Assembly (NCBI RefSeq): GCF_910596095.1
Contig: NC_056550.1
Coordinates: forward strand, 24,424,001-24,488,000
Length of the DNA: 64,000 nt
Direction of reading: 5' to 3'
Source of the DNA: Thunnus maccoyii
Taxonomy: Eukaryota > Chordata > Actinopteri > Scombriformes > Scombridae
In this document: positions 34,001-46,499 of the stretch, piece by piece
Position numbering within the stretch: the first letter of the stretch is position 1
Layout: each line of letters starts with the position of its first letter
Program-made: the position numbers and the translations under genes
Notes under the pieces: model-generated
What the model was told of the DNA's origin: nothing
Databases searched by the model: none
What the model saw: only the letters and a program-made list of their open reading frames with translations

Positions 34001-37000
34001 ATTCTCTTCTCTGTCTACCTGAACAGAGATTTATCCAAGACCCCTATGCGACTACGTTCGGCGGATTCTCCAAAGTCACAAATTTCTTCAGGGCTGCCAT
34101 CCGACCTCCGGATTCCCCGCTTCACCCGCGTTCTGCTCAGGATCCTACTATGCCTCCGCAGGCTGATGAAGAGCCCGGCTTTGAACTCATCACCTGTGTA
34201 AGAGAACGAAACAAAAAGTAGTAGCAGTGTGTAATATAAAGAGATGACACATGGTTAAAGAGACATTTGTTTTGATAAAGTTTGCGTATGTCTTTCCTTC
34301 AAGGGGGTGGAGCTTGGCCCCAGACCAGATGTAACCAGGGGGCCACCTCTGGACAAATGGGAGGTGTTCTTCGACCCTGAGGGTCGGGTGAAGAACCCTG
34401 ACAGAATCAAAGAGCTCGTGTTCAGAGGGGTAAGACAGTAAATACAGTGTTACTCCTATGTGGAAGACCCCTCTTGTTTACCTTTTTCAACACAATGTGC
34501 ACTTTTTGATCATCGCAGGGTATCACACCATCACTAAGGAAAGAGGCCTGGAAGTTCCTCCTGGGCTTCTATCCGTGGAACAGCACTACCAAAGAAAGGG
34601 AGGAAATTCTGCGGGTCAAAACGTTAGTGTTTCTACTACTGTGCATCCCCTCTCTACCGCTCTTCTTGCTTGCTGTAATCATTTCTCATGTTCTTAAGAG
34701 ATCTTTTCTTAATGTGCCTCTGATGGAAGATATAGTTGAAGTTCACTAATATGAGGCTTCAGAAGTCTGAGTTTCATCAAATCAAGGGGATATCTTCCAA
34801 TGTTAATTCCAAGTGCAATTAGGATGCATAGCTAGGTTTATGTGCGAATTTCACAAAAACATAACCCTCCTCCCATCTTACATGTTGTTTCTGGATTTGG
34901 TGTCCCTGTTACTTGTCCTCCCCATTGTCCTGTATTGTCAGTTTTGGTGAAACTAAAGATAACCAACCAACTAACTAACTGTATGAAATTCCCTCCTTGT
35001 GTTTCCCCTCCGATAGTGTTTCCATGCTGAGCTGGAACGGAGGGTTAATAACACAAAGAGGGAATTTCATATTAAAAAGTTGCAACTTTAGAAGATATAC
35101 ACTTGATACGACTAACTCAGACGGCTGAAGTCTCATATTAGCTTCAGATAAACTCTGGAATGTATTTTTGCATGTGGATCAGTTACACTAGAGGCAAATT
35201 AGGAAGGAATCTGTTAACGGCCGGTATGAACATGAGGAATGATTGCAGCAAACAAAACCTGGACACCTGACTAGTGTTTTAAGACAGAATGAAAGAAATA
35301 GAGGCTTCTTTAACGCCTCTGTGTGTCCGCAGGGATGAGTACTTCAGGATGAAGGTGCAGTGGAAGTCGGTCAGCGAAGAGCAGGAGATGAGGAACTCTC
35401 TCCTCAGAGGGTACCGCAGCCTGATAGGTCAGCCCCTCAATCCGTCCGATAACAGAAGATCTGTTGATTATGACAGTCAGCTGCTCGCGATGGGGAGTAG
35501 ATGTTGGAAGTAAAACTGTCTTTGTTCTGTCGTGACAGAGAGGGACGTCAGCAGGACGGACAGACACAACACGTTCTTCTCCGGGAACGACAACCCAGGA
35601 CTGACTCTGCTCCACGATGTGCTGATGACATACTGCATGTACAACTTTGATCTTGGTATGTTTTTTTTATGGATTGTTGGCTGCACCAGTACTAAACTTT
35701 TCAGCACCAGTACAAATGAAAAATTGCAAGTTTTTATAATTGATCATTTCTGCCATCTAAAGCCCCATTCAGACTGGATTTATCTCTCTAGGGGAGGTGG
35801 GATGATTCTTTACATGGTCAGTGGTTTTAATCCAGTCTGAAGTGCATATCTGGGTCATTTTTCACCCTTTCTCTAGTTGCAATGACCTACTGGCAGCTCT
35901 TCCTGTAATTTAAATCCAGTCCAGAGCAACATCCTTGTATTTAAAAAAAAAAAAGTGGATCTCTGAGTTTTTCCCGCAGGAAGAACTGCTACTTTTTTAA
36001 AAAATCAGCTCAGAAATTTGACTTTTGTGTGAAAATTGAGCCAATTTGGAAACCAATATGAAGGCAGAAAAAAATAAAGACCCCATAAAAGCTCATCCAA
36101 TGGCCTGTTGTAATGTCAGCTACAGGTGGGTGCTGCTATTCTCTTTTCAGCCATGTTTTTAGCTTATATTTGTTTACATTCTGACAATTTACACCTTTAA
36201 AAGTATCCTGAATTAGCTATTAGCAGTTCCTGTTTGCAGTGTACCCATGGACATACAGACCACTATCACTGGATTACATTGATACTGAAGAAAACTTAAA
36301 AATGTGATGATTCTCAGGGACGTTCTAGGATTTATGGAGGTTTATTAGCGACAGATATTTTAAGTAATTATATCCTCGGACAGCGTAAGCGACATACGAT
36401 ATGTCTGATTAGATTTGACTGTGTTATGACAATTTTTGACTCAAATTCTCCAGCTGAATGTCCACGCCTCTTACAGACCATAATACCCTGTCATTTGGAT
36501 ATGGTTAAAATCATCTGGAACCATGAGTTCAATTACAGAGGAACACAGTTGAATATTTCATTCACCGCCTCCCCCCTCTGTGATGTTAATCCAGGACAAA
36601 CAGGGCTTAAAACTGGTTTCTTACAAATCAAGTTGATTTTTGTGCTTATCAATGACAGATTATGATAAGCGTAGGCTACTGTATAGAAACTTGCACACAG
36701 ACTCAGATTAGACACAGATTATTATTCCGAGCAGGTTTGTAGATAAAGAACAGTGTAGGAGGTTCAGGATGTTAGCATTTCAAAGCAAAGACTCCCTTAC
36801 AGAACAATGTTTGTTAATGACGATCGACTCATTGATCATTAAAGGGATGTTTTAGTCGATCCGAGTCCCTCTTGACAGTTTTCCTTTTCCATCCAGGTTA
36901 CGTGCAGGGGATGAGCGACCTCCTGTCCCCTCTCCTGTTCGTCACCCAGAACGAAGTGGAGTCCTTCTGGTGTCTGACGGGCTTCATGGAGCTGTTGGTT

Positions 37001-40000
37001 AGTAGAAACGTCCCTCATCCTCAAGATCAGTCACCCGTAGCCTTTGAAAGTTTTAGCTTTGGTTGTTCCTCTAATGGTTCATCAGAGGCTGTACAGCACC
37101 GGATGACAGCAGCAACATTCAGAGTTTACATGCTAGCTTTATTGTTCCTGCTTTGTGTGCTAGGTTAAACTATTTGCAGCAGCTTAATTGTGGTTTGAAC
37201 ATCTGTCAGTCGGATCTTTAAGGGCTGTAAGTTAGTAACGAGCCCGTTTCCATGACTGTGTTTCCTCTTTCTCTCTCTCTCTCTGCAGCACCAGAACTTT
37301 GAAGAGTCTCAGGAGGCCATGAAGCAGCAGCTCCTTCAGCTCAGTATCCTCCTGAAGGCTCTGGACCCCGAGCTATGTGACTTCCTGGGTTAGTCAGCTA
37401 ATATTCATCCAGTCTGAATGGATTAGATTAAAATAAACCTTAAGGAGCCCCGAGGGACAGATCGGCTCTTGTAGCAAATGTTATTAGGATAAAGCAACGG
37501 AAAAGTAGGACAGAAAGAAAATAAAGCAAACGAGGGGCTGTTATACATAATGCAACCACTAGATTATACTTTAGAATCTGTTAATTATGATGAATAAAGT
37601 ATATATATTTACAGCATCTGCAGCTGGTGTGAAGCATGTAGATATGCATAGATAGATTTACTGGAAAATGAAGATTTCCAGGATTTCTACAGGGTAGTAA
37701 AACGTGCTTCATATAGACGGGATGTCACAAGCAACTCTCCATATTACTCATGTCGTTGGAGCTCATTCTGCTTCTTTTTTTTTTGTTCTCCTTTTGTCCG
37801 TCAGACTCTCAGGACAGCGGCTCTCTGTGCTTCTGTTTCCGCTGGCTGCTCATCTGGTTTAAGAGAGAGTTTTCCTTCGAGGACATCCTCACGTTGTGGG
37901 AGGTGATTGCACAACAGCTGCGTTTATTTCAGCGTGCTATACTGAATACATGGATGTTTTCATGATGGTGGTTTGCTGAAACAGCTGAATTAAGACAGTG
38001 AGATAAACCAATAAGATACTCATGAAAACAAGGTATTTTCTTCTTAAAGGCAAGTAAGTTTATTGGTATAGCACATGTTAGACATGGGTAATTCAAAGTG
38101 TATTACATAAAACATTAAAAACATTTAAAAAGAAAAAAAATGCAGAAAAACATTAAAGTGCAAATTGAAAGAATAGAAAACTTTAAAGGAAATAGTGAAA
38201 TAGTAAAAGTTAACAGAGGCATAAATACAGGAGAAGTAATGGACTAGAAATACAATTACAGTGAATTAATAAGTTGTTAAGTCTCCCTAAATGCAACATG
38301 GGAAACAAAAGTGCAGCAGAGAAACCAGTCAGTCAGTCAAAGGCACAAGAGAACAGCAGAGTTGTTTATTTGGATTTGAAGGTGGTTTTTGTTTTAAGGT
38401 CAACAGGAAGTTGGTTTCATCGTAGCTTAAAGCCGCTTCAAGCTGTTTGCTTCTGACTCTTGTTCCTTTCAGTTTTATTTATATTGCGCCACATCATAAC
38501 AAAAGTTATCTCGGGGCACTTTTCACATAGACTGTACTCTTTAATTTAGAAAGAACCAAAATCCCCACATGAGCAGCGCTTGGCAACAGCGGCGAGGAAA
38601 AACTCCCCTTTAACGGGAAGAAACCTCAAGCAGAACCGGGCTCTAGATGGGTTGACTGGTTGTATTGAGAGAGAAAGATAATACAGATATGACTCCTTAG
38701 ATCTAAGATAAACCTATAAACCCAGTGTATCCTGTTAGTGTTCTCTACTAGACGTTTTATAACATCCTGTTTTCTTCTTCAGGTTCTCTGGACTCGTCTT
38801 CCTTGTGACAACTTCCACCTGCTGATCGCCTGTTCAATCCTCGAGTCCCAGAGAGGAGAGCTGATCGGCTCAGACCACGACTTCAACACTATACTCAAAG
38901 TGAGATTAAGTTACTTTGTCTATAACCGCACATGTTTTCATCTGTGGGTGCATTTCTTCATCATGATCTTTATGATCTGCAGCACATTAACGAACTGACC
39001 ATGAAGTTGGACCTGCAGACTGTCCTGCGTGAAGCGGAGGCCATCTACCTGCAGCTGGTTCAGTGTAAGGTAGGTCCAGATGTGCTTTTACTGTTTTTAT
39101 TATGAGTGACAATGATTAGACAGAATTCTATAGTATGTTGGGACCCAATAAATCCCAATATAAATTTTAGGGCCACAAAATGATTAAAGACAGAAAGAAA
39201 TGTTGCTGTAAAATTATCTTACTATTATATTCTGCCGTTTTTCTAATATTTGCTTTTCATGTGAAATACTGGATACTTCCTCATCTTCAGGCCTCCTTAT
39301 AATGAAACTGAAAAGGGGAAATCACTCTTTGCTCGAACAGTATGAGGCTGTGACCTTTAGTGAGGGGTCACAGGCCAGAAATGTTGGGAATCATTGCTTT
39401 AGACTTTATATGTCCCTCCAATGTTTGGGACAAAACTGAACTTTTAGTCTTCACCAGTATAAGGCAAGTCTTGAAGATTCTCCAGACATGTTTAAAGACA
39501 TAAAAATACTCTGCTTCCAATAATAATTTGTGTCTGATGTGTTTTTCCCACAAAAAAAAAGTTTAATTCTTAAATTACATCTACTCCATATGTAAGTACT
39601 TTTCATTTAAAACTGCTGCTCCTTCTTCACTGTGAAGTCTGCTCTCTTCAAGTTTCCACACGGCGGTTGTGTAATTTGAATTCTGGATCAGGATCAGCTT
39701 CCAAAATATTTGTGATTTCACAAATTGTGCACTTTAACTCAGATTTTCAGTGAGCACAGAGAAACTTTCCAGCCTTCTAGTGTCAAACTCTGCACAGTTG
39801 AAGCTGAAGTTAAACATTTAACACAAACATTATTTTAGTTCTTGTTTCTATATTTATTATGCCTTATATGTATATATTTTTGGAAAATCTGGTCCGTATT
39901 TTCACCTCATGTTTTGTCCTAATTTCGCACTTCATGCTCCACTTATAACAATAACAAGCAGTCACGTGTTTAAAATAGTTGAAAAATGATTTTCTTTATA

Positions 40001-40765
40001 AACCCTAACAGCAAACATTTTGGCCTTTTAAAGCAGGAAACGCACAGCTGTAATTAATAACATTAACGACGGCTCCGTTCCATTATTTGCTCCAGTAAGC
40101 CACGTCAGTGAGTCAACATTAGCAATACCAGAACCCTAAAACTGACTCAACTAAACTGAATGCAGCCATCGTTAACGTTATTAATTCCACATGTGCTTTT
40201 ACTACTTTGGCAAGTCATAATATCTGCCATGAAAAGGGTCTATTGGTATTAAATCTATTCATTTGCTACTGCGGTGATCCCACACAGCTTATTACAGCTT
40301 TTTCTCATTTAAAAATCTAAAAAACACTTTGTTTCTTTATGAAATCCATTAGCTTTAGAGAATTTGGTTAGACGTGTGCGGTCAGAGAAATTTAAGGATA
40401 ATTACAGTTGAATTACTTAATAGAAATACAGAAGAATGTACAATATTTCTGCAACTAAAACCAGCTGTCACAGAAGCTCATTTTAGAAAAGCAACACAAA
40501 CAAGGTTGAATACATATTTTAGACATGCATAGTCTCTTGTTGACACCTCCTCCTCCTTCTTCTCTGCCCTCCTTCCCCCCACCAGGAGCTCCCCCTGAAG
40601 GTGCAGGAGGTTCTGGGTCTCTACGTCCCGTCCAGCTCCGAGGAGGAAGAGAGTCCGGACTCACAGGCCACCGAGACGCAGCGCCTCCTCAGCCAATCCC
40701 AGGCAGGAGCTGGAGCTGCTGCTTCGTGTAGCGCGGCGGGCGGTCCTCCCCCCACCTATCCTTAA
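31021..40765 (+). CDS. tbc1d17: TBC1 domain family member 17 (Rab GTPase-activating protein)
   Basis: A Rab GAP acting in endosomal recycling and autophagy traffic. Seventeen coding exons: 31021-31047, 32717-32812, 32892-32969, 33058-33169, 33256-33439, 33631-33742, 34027-34197, 34304-34429, 34519-34622, 35333-35427, 35539-35655, 36897-36997, 37289-37388, 37805-37902, 38783-38899, 38983-39069, 40586-40765. All phases agree, giving 634 residues (human about 648). The N-terminal half is the TBC1D15/17-type Rab-binding domain (EGVYLHTNAK, LPALEWSPLEDEG, FSLPLSELYSLRRARFSLG). The TBC domain runs from about residue 300; the arginine finger is ERDVSR (R374) and the glutamine finger GYVQG (Q411), both intact. 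The C-terminus is acidic, then Ala/Gly/Pro-rich. The paralogue TBC1D15 is the alternative; linkage to akt1s1 supports TBC1D17. Polyadenylation signal AATAAA at 41397. Confidence 0.95.
31050..32700. other. tbc1d17 intron 1
   Basis: A 1.67-kb intron. A 152-codon open frame at 31475-31933 has no recognisable protein character. The region 31600-32230 is unusually rich in short overlapping ata/tag motifs, probably decayed repeat. Confidence 0.5.
32455..32642. repeat. MITE-like repeat fragment in tbc1d17 intron 1
   Basis: Shows aatattcacatttgagaagctgcaattaattgattatcaaaatagttgg and ends ttaatcattgcagctcta, the 3' half of the 'gctgcaactaacgatt' family. Confidence 0.65.
34730..35285. mobile_element. 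Family A foldback, rearranged copy (tbc1d17 intron)
   Basis: The inner part (acacaaagagggaatttcatat, gatatacacttgatacgactaactcagacggctgaagt, catattagcttcagataaact) and the right end (ggtatgaacatgaggaatgattgcagcaaac, cctgactag) match the copy at 43573 in reverse order. The left arm is lost or replaced by 34800-35020, which shows no matching sequence. Confidence 0.6.
38040..38455 (+). repeat. SINE-like teleost repeat 'tttattggtatagcacat'
   Basis: Starts aaggcaagtaagtttattggtatagcacatgtta, then aattcaaagtgtattacataaaacatt, followed by aaaggcacaagagaacagcag and gaagttggtttcatcgtagc. I recognise this layout as a very common teleost interspersed repeat. Class from memory; located in the 0.9-kb tbc1d17 intron 14. 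Confidence 0.65.
38462..38690 (+). repeat. Interspersed repeat 'tttcagttttatttatattgcgcc'
   Basis: Contains cagttttatttatattgcgc, gttatctcggggcacttttcac, ggcaacagcggcgaggaaaaactcccctttaacgggaagaaacctc and agcagaaccgggctc. It is a well-preserved copy of a repeat very common in percomorph genomes, abutting the SINE-like copy to its left. Confidence 0.7.
39130..39408. repeat. Family D remnant in last tbc1d17 intron
   Basis: Begins ttgggacccaataaatccca and ends gaggggtcacaggccagaaatgttgggaatcattgct. These are decayed relatives of the family D ends at 30275 and 30608. Confidence 0.55.
39415..39845 (+). repeat. Interspersed repeat family B, copy 2
   Basis: Matches the 7195 copy through gacatgtttaaagacataaaa, gtctgatgtgtttttcccacaaaa, aactcagattttcagtgagcacagagaaactttcc and tagtgtcaaactctgcacagttgaagc. 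Located in the last tbc1d17 intron. Confidence 0.65.
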
Positions 40766-41424
40766 ATCTGACTGACAGTCACTCAAGAAACAATGAAGTA
40801 CGAAAGCGTGGAAGATATTTATACATGAAGAAATATATATTTACTGTATATGACCCGGTGAGAGAGGTGGGGAAAAACTTGATTGGTGAAGACTGTTGTT
40901 AGTTTTTGTCAGAGGCAGGGGGCGTTGTTGAGGCTTTTTTTCTTTTAATGTATAGCCATGAATGTTATTATACAAGACAACACTATAGCTGTGCTTGCAG
41001 TGCTCTTTTTCTTTGTGTCTTTTTTTTCGTGATACGACATGTCCCGTGTCTTGCCATCCATTCATCTCTCCATCCTCTTTATGTTCGATGCTGCTGTTTC
41101 ACATTTTCACCTGTTGTTTAATAATTGTATTTTATTTTCTCCGCTTATCACTCGTGTTTTAAATGTACTTTCGGTGCATTTTGTTAGTTTCCGTTTGTTT
41201 TTGACACCTCTGTCCTCTCGCTGCTGCTCCTGTAAAAGGAAGAAGATGAAGGACCTTGTTAATACTGTATGATGCCATTCCAGCCCTATGCAAAGTTTTT
41301 GCATGCCTTATAGATTTCACCTGCAGCATGGTAATATTTTAAGCTTTGTAATTATCTGTAAAATGTCATAACATTTTCATCTGCTGATTATTACCAAATA
41401 AACAGTGAATCTTAAAGACGGAAT

Positions 41425-42800
41425 ATTAATTCAAATCACACAGAGGGAGAAGAGACAAGAGATGATTAGAGAAGATTAAGCAGATTAAGATGTTTAAATG
41501 CAATTCACATACAAAAATACAAAAAATGTCATCAACAGAAAGAGACTAAAAAATCTGTAGAGAAATGCAAAAGTGAAAAAAGTCAAAAACACATGAAAAA
41601 GTTAAGCAACTCTCAGTAAGGGAACATGATACTAAAATGACAACAGTGAATTTCTATATTGTGCAACTGACACTAAAGTGCAAAGGGAAGGAATCAAAAT
41701 CATACATGAAAAGTTTAAGGAAGTGCCAATAAAGAAACTTAATACTAACATTTTAAAGGTCAAATTCAAAATATACAAAAATAATCTAAATAGGACATTT
41801 TAATTTGTAAAAAATTATAAAACTAAATCAGCACTTTAAAAAAACACCTTTCTGTAAATTTTACAACACCCAGTAGAAAACATAGCACTAAAATGTACTA
41901 AAATGGCAAAAAAAAAGCAACTTAAAAATAATTTTTAAAAAAGTTGTTTTTTTTAACTTTAAAATGCAAAAAGTAAAAAATCAAAAACACATGAAAAAGT
42001 GAAGTAACTCTCAATAATGAAACATGATACTACAATGTCAAAAGTGAACATAAAGAACAAAAAGGATTCAGGTAGGGCATTTATGCAAAAATTATACCAC
42101 TAACTACACATGAAAAACTTTAACATATCTCAGTGAATTGAAAAAAAAATAAGCTGAAATGTTAAAACTAAAGTACAACGAAAACACAAAAATCCATACC
42201 AGACAATTAACACAGAAGAATACAAAAATGAATCAAGTCAACACATGAATTTTAGCACCTATGAGGGGAAAAAATAAAACCATAAATGTGTAAATGTAAT
42301 GAACAAATAAAAAAAAACTTTAAAAACAAAAGAAAAACAACTTCAAAACCTGGAAGAAATCAAAACATCACACTTGAACATGCATAACTTATGTACTTGA
42401 ATCAATATATGAAGAACTTAAGCACCTATTAACCATAAATGTGACAATGGAAGATGACCGAATAAAAAAAATCAATACCCTTCAATTAACATCCAAAATT
42501 GTAACCAATGTGTCAAATAAAAGGAAGAAAAAACCTTTAAAAAATGTAAATACATGCAAAGAGAGAAAACATTAAAAGTTAAGCAATTCTTAGTAAGAAA
42601 ACATGATACTAAAATGTTAAAAGTCAACTGCAAAACCTGTAAAAAATGGAAATAACACACTTAAACATGCAGAACTTATGAACCTGAATCAACACATGAA
42701 GATTTTAAGCATCTATTAAGTTATGAAAATAAAACCATAAGTGTGAAAATGGAAGATGAAGAAATAAAGAAAATCAATACCTACTGAACATTAGTAGAAA
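41425..42800. repeat. Degenerate A-rich satellite block
   Basis: A core like cacatgaaaaagttaagcaa recurs at about 41590, 41704, 41988, 42107, 42241, 42407, 42569 and 42692, mostly 115-165 bp apart. Most are followed by a diverged form of ctcagtaaggaaacatgatactaaaatg. Two longer segments (42361-42480 and 42650-42780) are clear duplicates of each other (atgaagaacttaagcaccta / atgaagattttaagcatcta, then aatggaagatga). It lies just beyond the tbc1d17 polyadenylation site. No coding potential. Confidence 0.7.
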
Positions 42801-43572
42801 TTTCTAGTTCTATAGTCGCTGTGATCAATGATTACATCAATTTCACGAAGGATAGTTACTGTAAGTGATATATATATATATATATGTATTTACCAAATCC
42901 CCATCACCCCCAAAAAAGTTTAAAGCGTGCTGAACATACTAACAATGTACTTAACCTATTGATTATATATAATTAGTGCAATTACAAATATACTGAAATA
43001 CACTTTTGTGCACTTGACTGTATGATTTTAAGACACCATTAAGTTATAATTAAGTCTCCATCCACGTTAAATGTTCCTTCACTTAGATGTTTGAGTTCCA
43101 CTATGCAGACTTTGACCCTCTGGTGTTACAGGATAAAACACGCAGTTGCACTTTAAAGGAAATGAAATGACTCAGACTGTGTAATTAATTACATTATTGC
43201 ACTTGAAAATTGAGCATTTTTACAATGCAGTGGACTGATTTAGCCTGGGACCGTGCACTCTACTGTGCATGACATTTGAGATTACTGTATATATGGTGCA
43301 TTGATTGATAAAAGCACACAAAACTGTACAAAAACACGCGCAAAACAGCACAAAATATAAACAATGATACAATAAAATGACCATAAATGATAAGCACCAG
43401 ATCAGTACTCTTTAAAAGCTGTTTCAACTTGAGTTTAAAATGATCCTAATCCATTCTGTGTTCCACATATTGATCCTCTGAACAGAGAGATGTCTGTTTA
43501 AAAGACGCACCCCAAGTTATTGATCCAGACACCCTGAGGTGTTCCACTGGGTCACTGGACTTAAGGATTAGT
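42801..43572. other. Intergenic, no gene seen
   Basis: AT-rich with a (TA)n run at about 42871-42892. No exon, RNA gene or clear repeat family member was recognised. Confidence 0.5.
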
Positions 43573-44020
43573 TTAAAGGATAGTTTCACATTTTTTTCAA
43601 GTCTTCAACTCAGAAGCCCAAATGAACATTGACACGTTTTTCTTGCTGTAATCATTCCTCCTGTTCATACTGACCATTAGAAGATCCCTTCATAATGCAC
43701 TTACAATGTAAGTGATGGAGGACAAAATCCACAGTCCTCCTTCTGTGCAAAAATGTATTTAAAAGTTTATCTGAAGCTAATATGAAGCTTCAGCGTCCAA
43801 ATGAGTCAAATCAAGTAGATATCTTTCAACATTACAGTCTTTTTAGTGCCAAAGTCCCTCTTTATGTTACTATACTTCCACCGCAGCTCAACAGGGAAAC
43901 ACAAAGAGGGAATTTGATGTTAATGAGACTGTAAATGTGTCAGATATCCACTTGATATGTCTGACTCAGACTGCTGGATCTACATATTATCTTCAGATAA
44001 ACTTTTAATATGAACAAATG
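43573..44020. mobile_element. Family A foldback, copy missing its right arm
   Basis: The left arm (agaagcccaaatgaacattgacac, ttgctgtaatcattcctcctg, ccattagaagatcccttcataatgcacttacaatg) and the centre (aaatcaagtagatatctttcaac, actatacttccaccgcagctcaacagg, acacaaagagggaatttgatg) are well kept. The expected right arm is absent after about 44015, where family B sequence begins. Confidence 0.7.
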
Positions 44021-44029
44021 TTATGAAAT

Positions 44030-44390
44030 CCCTAAAGAAAAACAAAAGATGTTTAATTGTTTTTCCACAAAAAAAATTGTTATAAAATTTTAAATTACAT
44101 CTCCCTCTTCCTCTTTAAAAAAATTCTATATCACACTTGTTGACACTTGTTGCATAAAGAACCACGATTGGCCCCGAGCTAAGTTGTGATATCACAGATC
44201 ATGCTGGTAGGTGCTCACCTTTAACTCAGATTTAGGAGCTCAAGGAGAAACTTTACATTTCAAGGAGATGAAAATCAAACTCTGCACATACATCATTTTG
44301 CACAGTGAAGCTCAAACATCCAACTGCAGGAACAAGACGGAAAAAAAAACACATTTTTGAGTGAAAGGGGACTTTAACATATTTAGTTTT
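44030..44390 (+). repeat. Interspersed repeat family B, copy 3
   Basis: Shows tttaattgtttttccacaaa, taagttgtgatatcacagatcatgctgg, aactcagatttaggagctc, aatcaaactctgcacatacatcatt and acacatttttgagtgaaaggggactttaac. Confidence 0.7.
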
Positions 44391-45340
44391 ATTAACAATA
44401 TGGCAGCGGTGGAGTCTGATCTTTTTAAGAAACAGACAAAAAATTAAATATCACAAAAAATGTGAAAGTGTAAATAGTGATTAAAAAAAGAAAAGGAAAA
44501 AAAAATCTGACATTTAAGGAATGATGCTTTGGTGTTTTTTTCCAGTGTAACAGTAAGGACTATTTGTTAATGCAGTGTCTTAACTTGTGAACTGGTTAAA
44601 CTTTGGCCTCTCTCCTCTCCTCCCCCCACCGGCCAGCAGGTGTCTGTGTGAGGTGAATGGCTGAGGGAGGAAAATAGGACCTCTGTTCTCCACTGTCCCG
44701 GGAAATGAGCTGGAAAATGAGGGGCGGAGAAACCACACCTCCTTCTCAGGACCCGCTGCACTCCTCTTTTGGCTGGTCGCTGTCTCTTTCCCCTCTCGAT
44801 CCATGTTGTTTGAATACAGCTGCGACGTATGAATTTAGCAGGCTGCTTAAACAGGCCGACGATCTGTCACTCTGTTTCTCTTGCTCCTCCTCCCTCCCCA
44901 CCCTCCTCCCCTCCTCTTCCTCTCCACTCCGTCCACCCCGGCCCTGACCTCACTTGACTGGCAGAGCCAAACTTACTGAGTCCTTCATTCAAACTCAATC
45001 TGCTTTCAGTTCCTCTCAAAGCCTGTTTTATAGGCGAGGGCCTTGTCGACAGCTTAAAACCCCATATTCTCTCACTAATGCTACAATCGACTGAGTGTTG
45101 GAGGATTATGGTCTCTTCATGTTGTCATTATGCCGGGTGTCTTAGAAAAGCTGTTATCTGTTGTAGATGATGTGATTGTTGATCTGACCTCTGTGCTTGA
45201 GATCTGAGCCTTGAGTTTTAAGAACCAGGATTATGGCTCTTTACATTCCTCCATGTGTGTATTTGTGGGATTATTTTATAGGTTTCATAAGGTTTTCGCT
45301 CATGTTTCATGCTTGTTTTTATTTTTGCATTAATTTAACT
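44391..45340. other. Intergenic, possible regulatory DNA
   Basis: From 44570 to 45240 the sequence is GC-richer, non-repetitive by eye, and has a pyrimidine-rich block at about 44875-44940 (ctcctcctccctccccaccc). No exon was identified; the open frames at 44567-44947 overlap on both strands. It could be regulatory DNA for the downstream cyclin gene, but this is only a guess from position. Confidence 0.35.
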
Positions 45341-45344
45341 TAAA

Positions 45345-46115
45345 GACCCCGTCCAGACATGTTTTAAAAGTACTGTCTGATATGTTGTTTTTACACATAA
45401 AAGCTCAATTCTCTAGTTTAAAATTCTTTGAAAGATCCAGAATCCGTGAAATTATAAATATTGTTAATTTCAAATGTTTTATTGCTGGACACAAGATGTC
45501 TCCTACTTTCAATGAAAAGTCTATTCTCAGTGTTTGTGCACTTCGAGGAGGCTTCGAGTCTCCGCAGCACGCTTCTGTAAAGTTGCAAACCGGATAGTGA
45601 CGTCACAGATCCTGCTCTTACGTCCACATCTTGAACTCAGATTTAAGGTGTGAATGTGAAACTCTGCACATACATCATTCTGCACAGTGAATCCCAAACA
45701 TCCAGCTGAATGAACAATAAGAAAAAAACAATACAAAAAATACACATAACATTAAATATCCTTTGCACCTTAAATCATATCTCTAAATACATTAGCCAAA
45801 CCAAAACCCAAACAGATAGAAACTAAGGTTCACATCATGACCCCATTACAAAAAACAGATACTCTTCATCATTGTGTACAGAATCAAAGTAATCTAAGAA
45901 TGGTTGCCAGACTTTAAAAACATTTCTGGACAGATTCCTGAATTTAATATTTAAGTATTTCTAGTTTCAAATGAGCCGTCACCTCTCCAACCCGTCGTTT
46001 ATGTGAAGGGGTTGTAACAGACTTCCACTTGAGCAGGATAACTAGCTAGCTAAAAGTGACGTAAAAGCTATAGCGTCAGACTGAGACACATTTTTGTAGT
46101 GGAGGGGGGGCTTTA
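45345..46115 (+). repeat. Family B copy 4, split by a 340-bp insertion
   Basis: Family B sequence runs from about 45345 (aaagaccccgtccagacatg) through attgctggacacaagatgtc and actctgcacatacatcattctgcacagtg to about 45735. It resumes at about 46080 with gacacatttttgtagtggagggggggctttaacat. The insert (45740-46078) holds atggttgccagactttaaaaacatttctggacag and tccacttgagcaggataac, which I recall from fish LINE-like 3' ends; that assignment is uncertain. Confidence 0.6.
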
Positions 46116-46499
46116 ACATATTTAGTTCTGTATGGCGGTGGTGGGATCTGATCTGCAGACACAGATAAAAGATTAAATATGATGATGAAAGCAAAAGTGT
46201 AAGTCGAGGCTGATAAAACCTGAGACTCCCGTTGGTGGGAGACTTTAAATACTCTCATATTAAAAGAATGAAGGAGGGATGTAGAAGATCATAAAACACC
46301 CAAATGTGTTTTATTTGAAAGCAGTATGTAACTGTACCAGTAAACAAACTGCTGTAGAGTTTAATGAGTTTTTAATTCACAAATGACAACTGATCGGTAC
46401 AATACTGTAAAAATTAAGATGGCTGTAAGATGGATCTTTCTACATGAAATGTGATGTTTTTTATGTTACTGGATGTTTATGTTATACGTCCCTCTTTAT

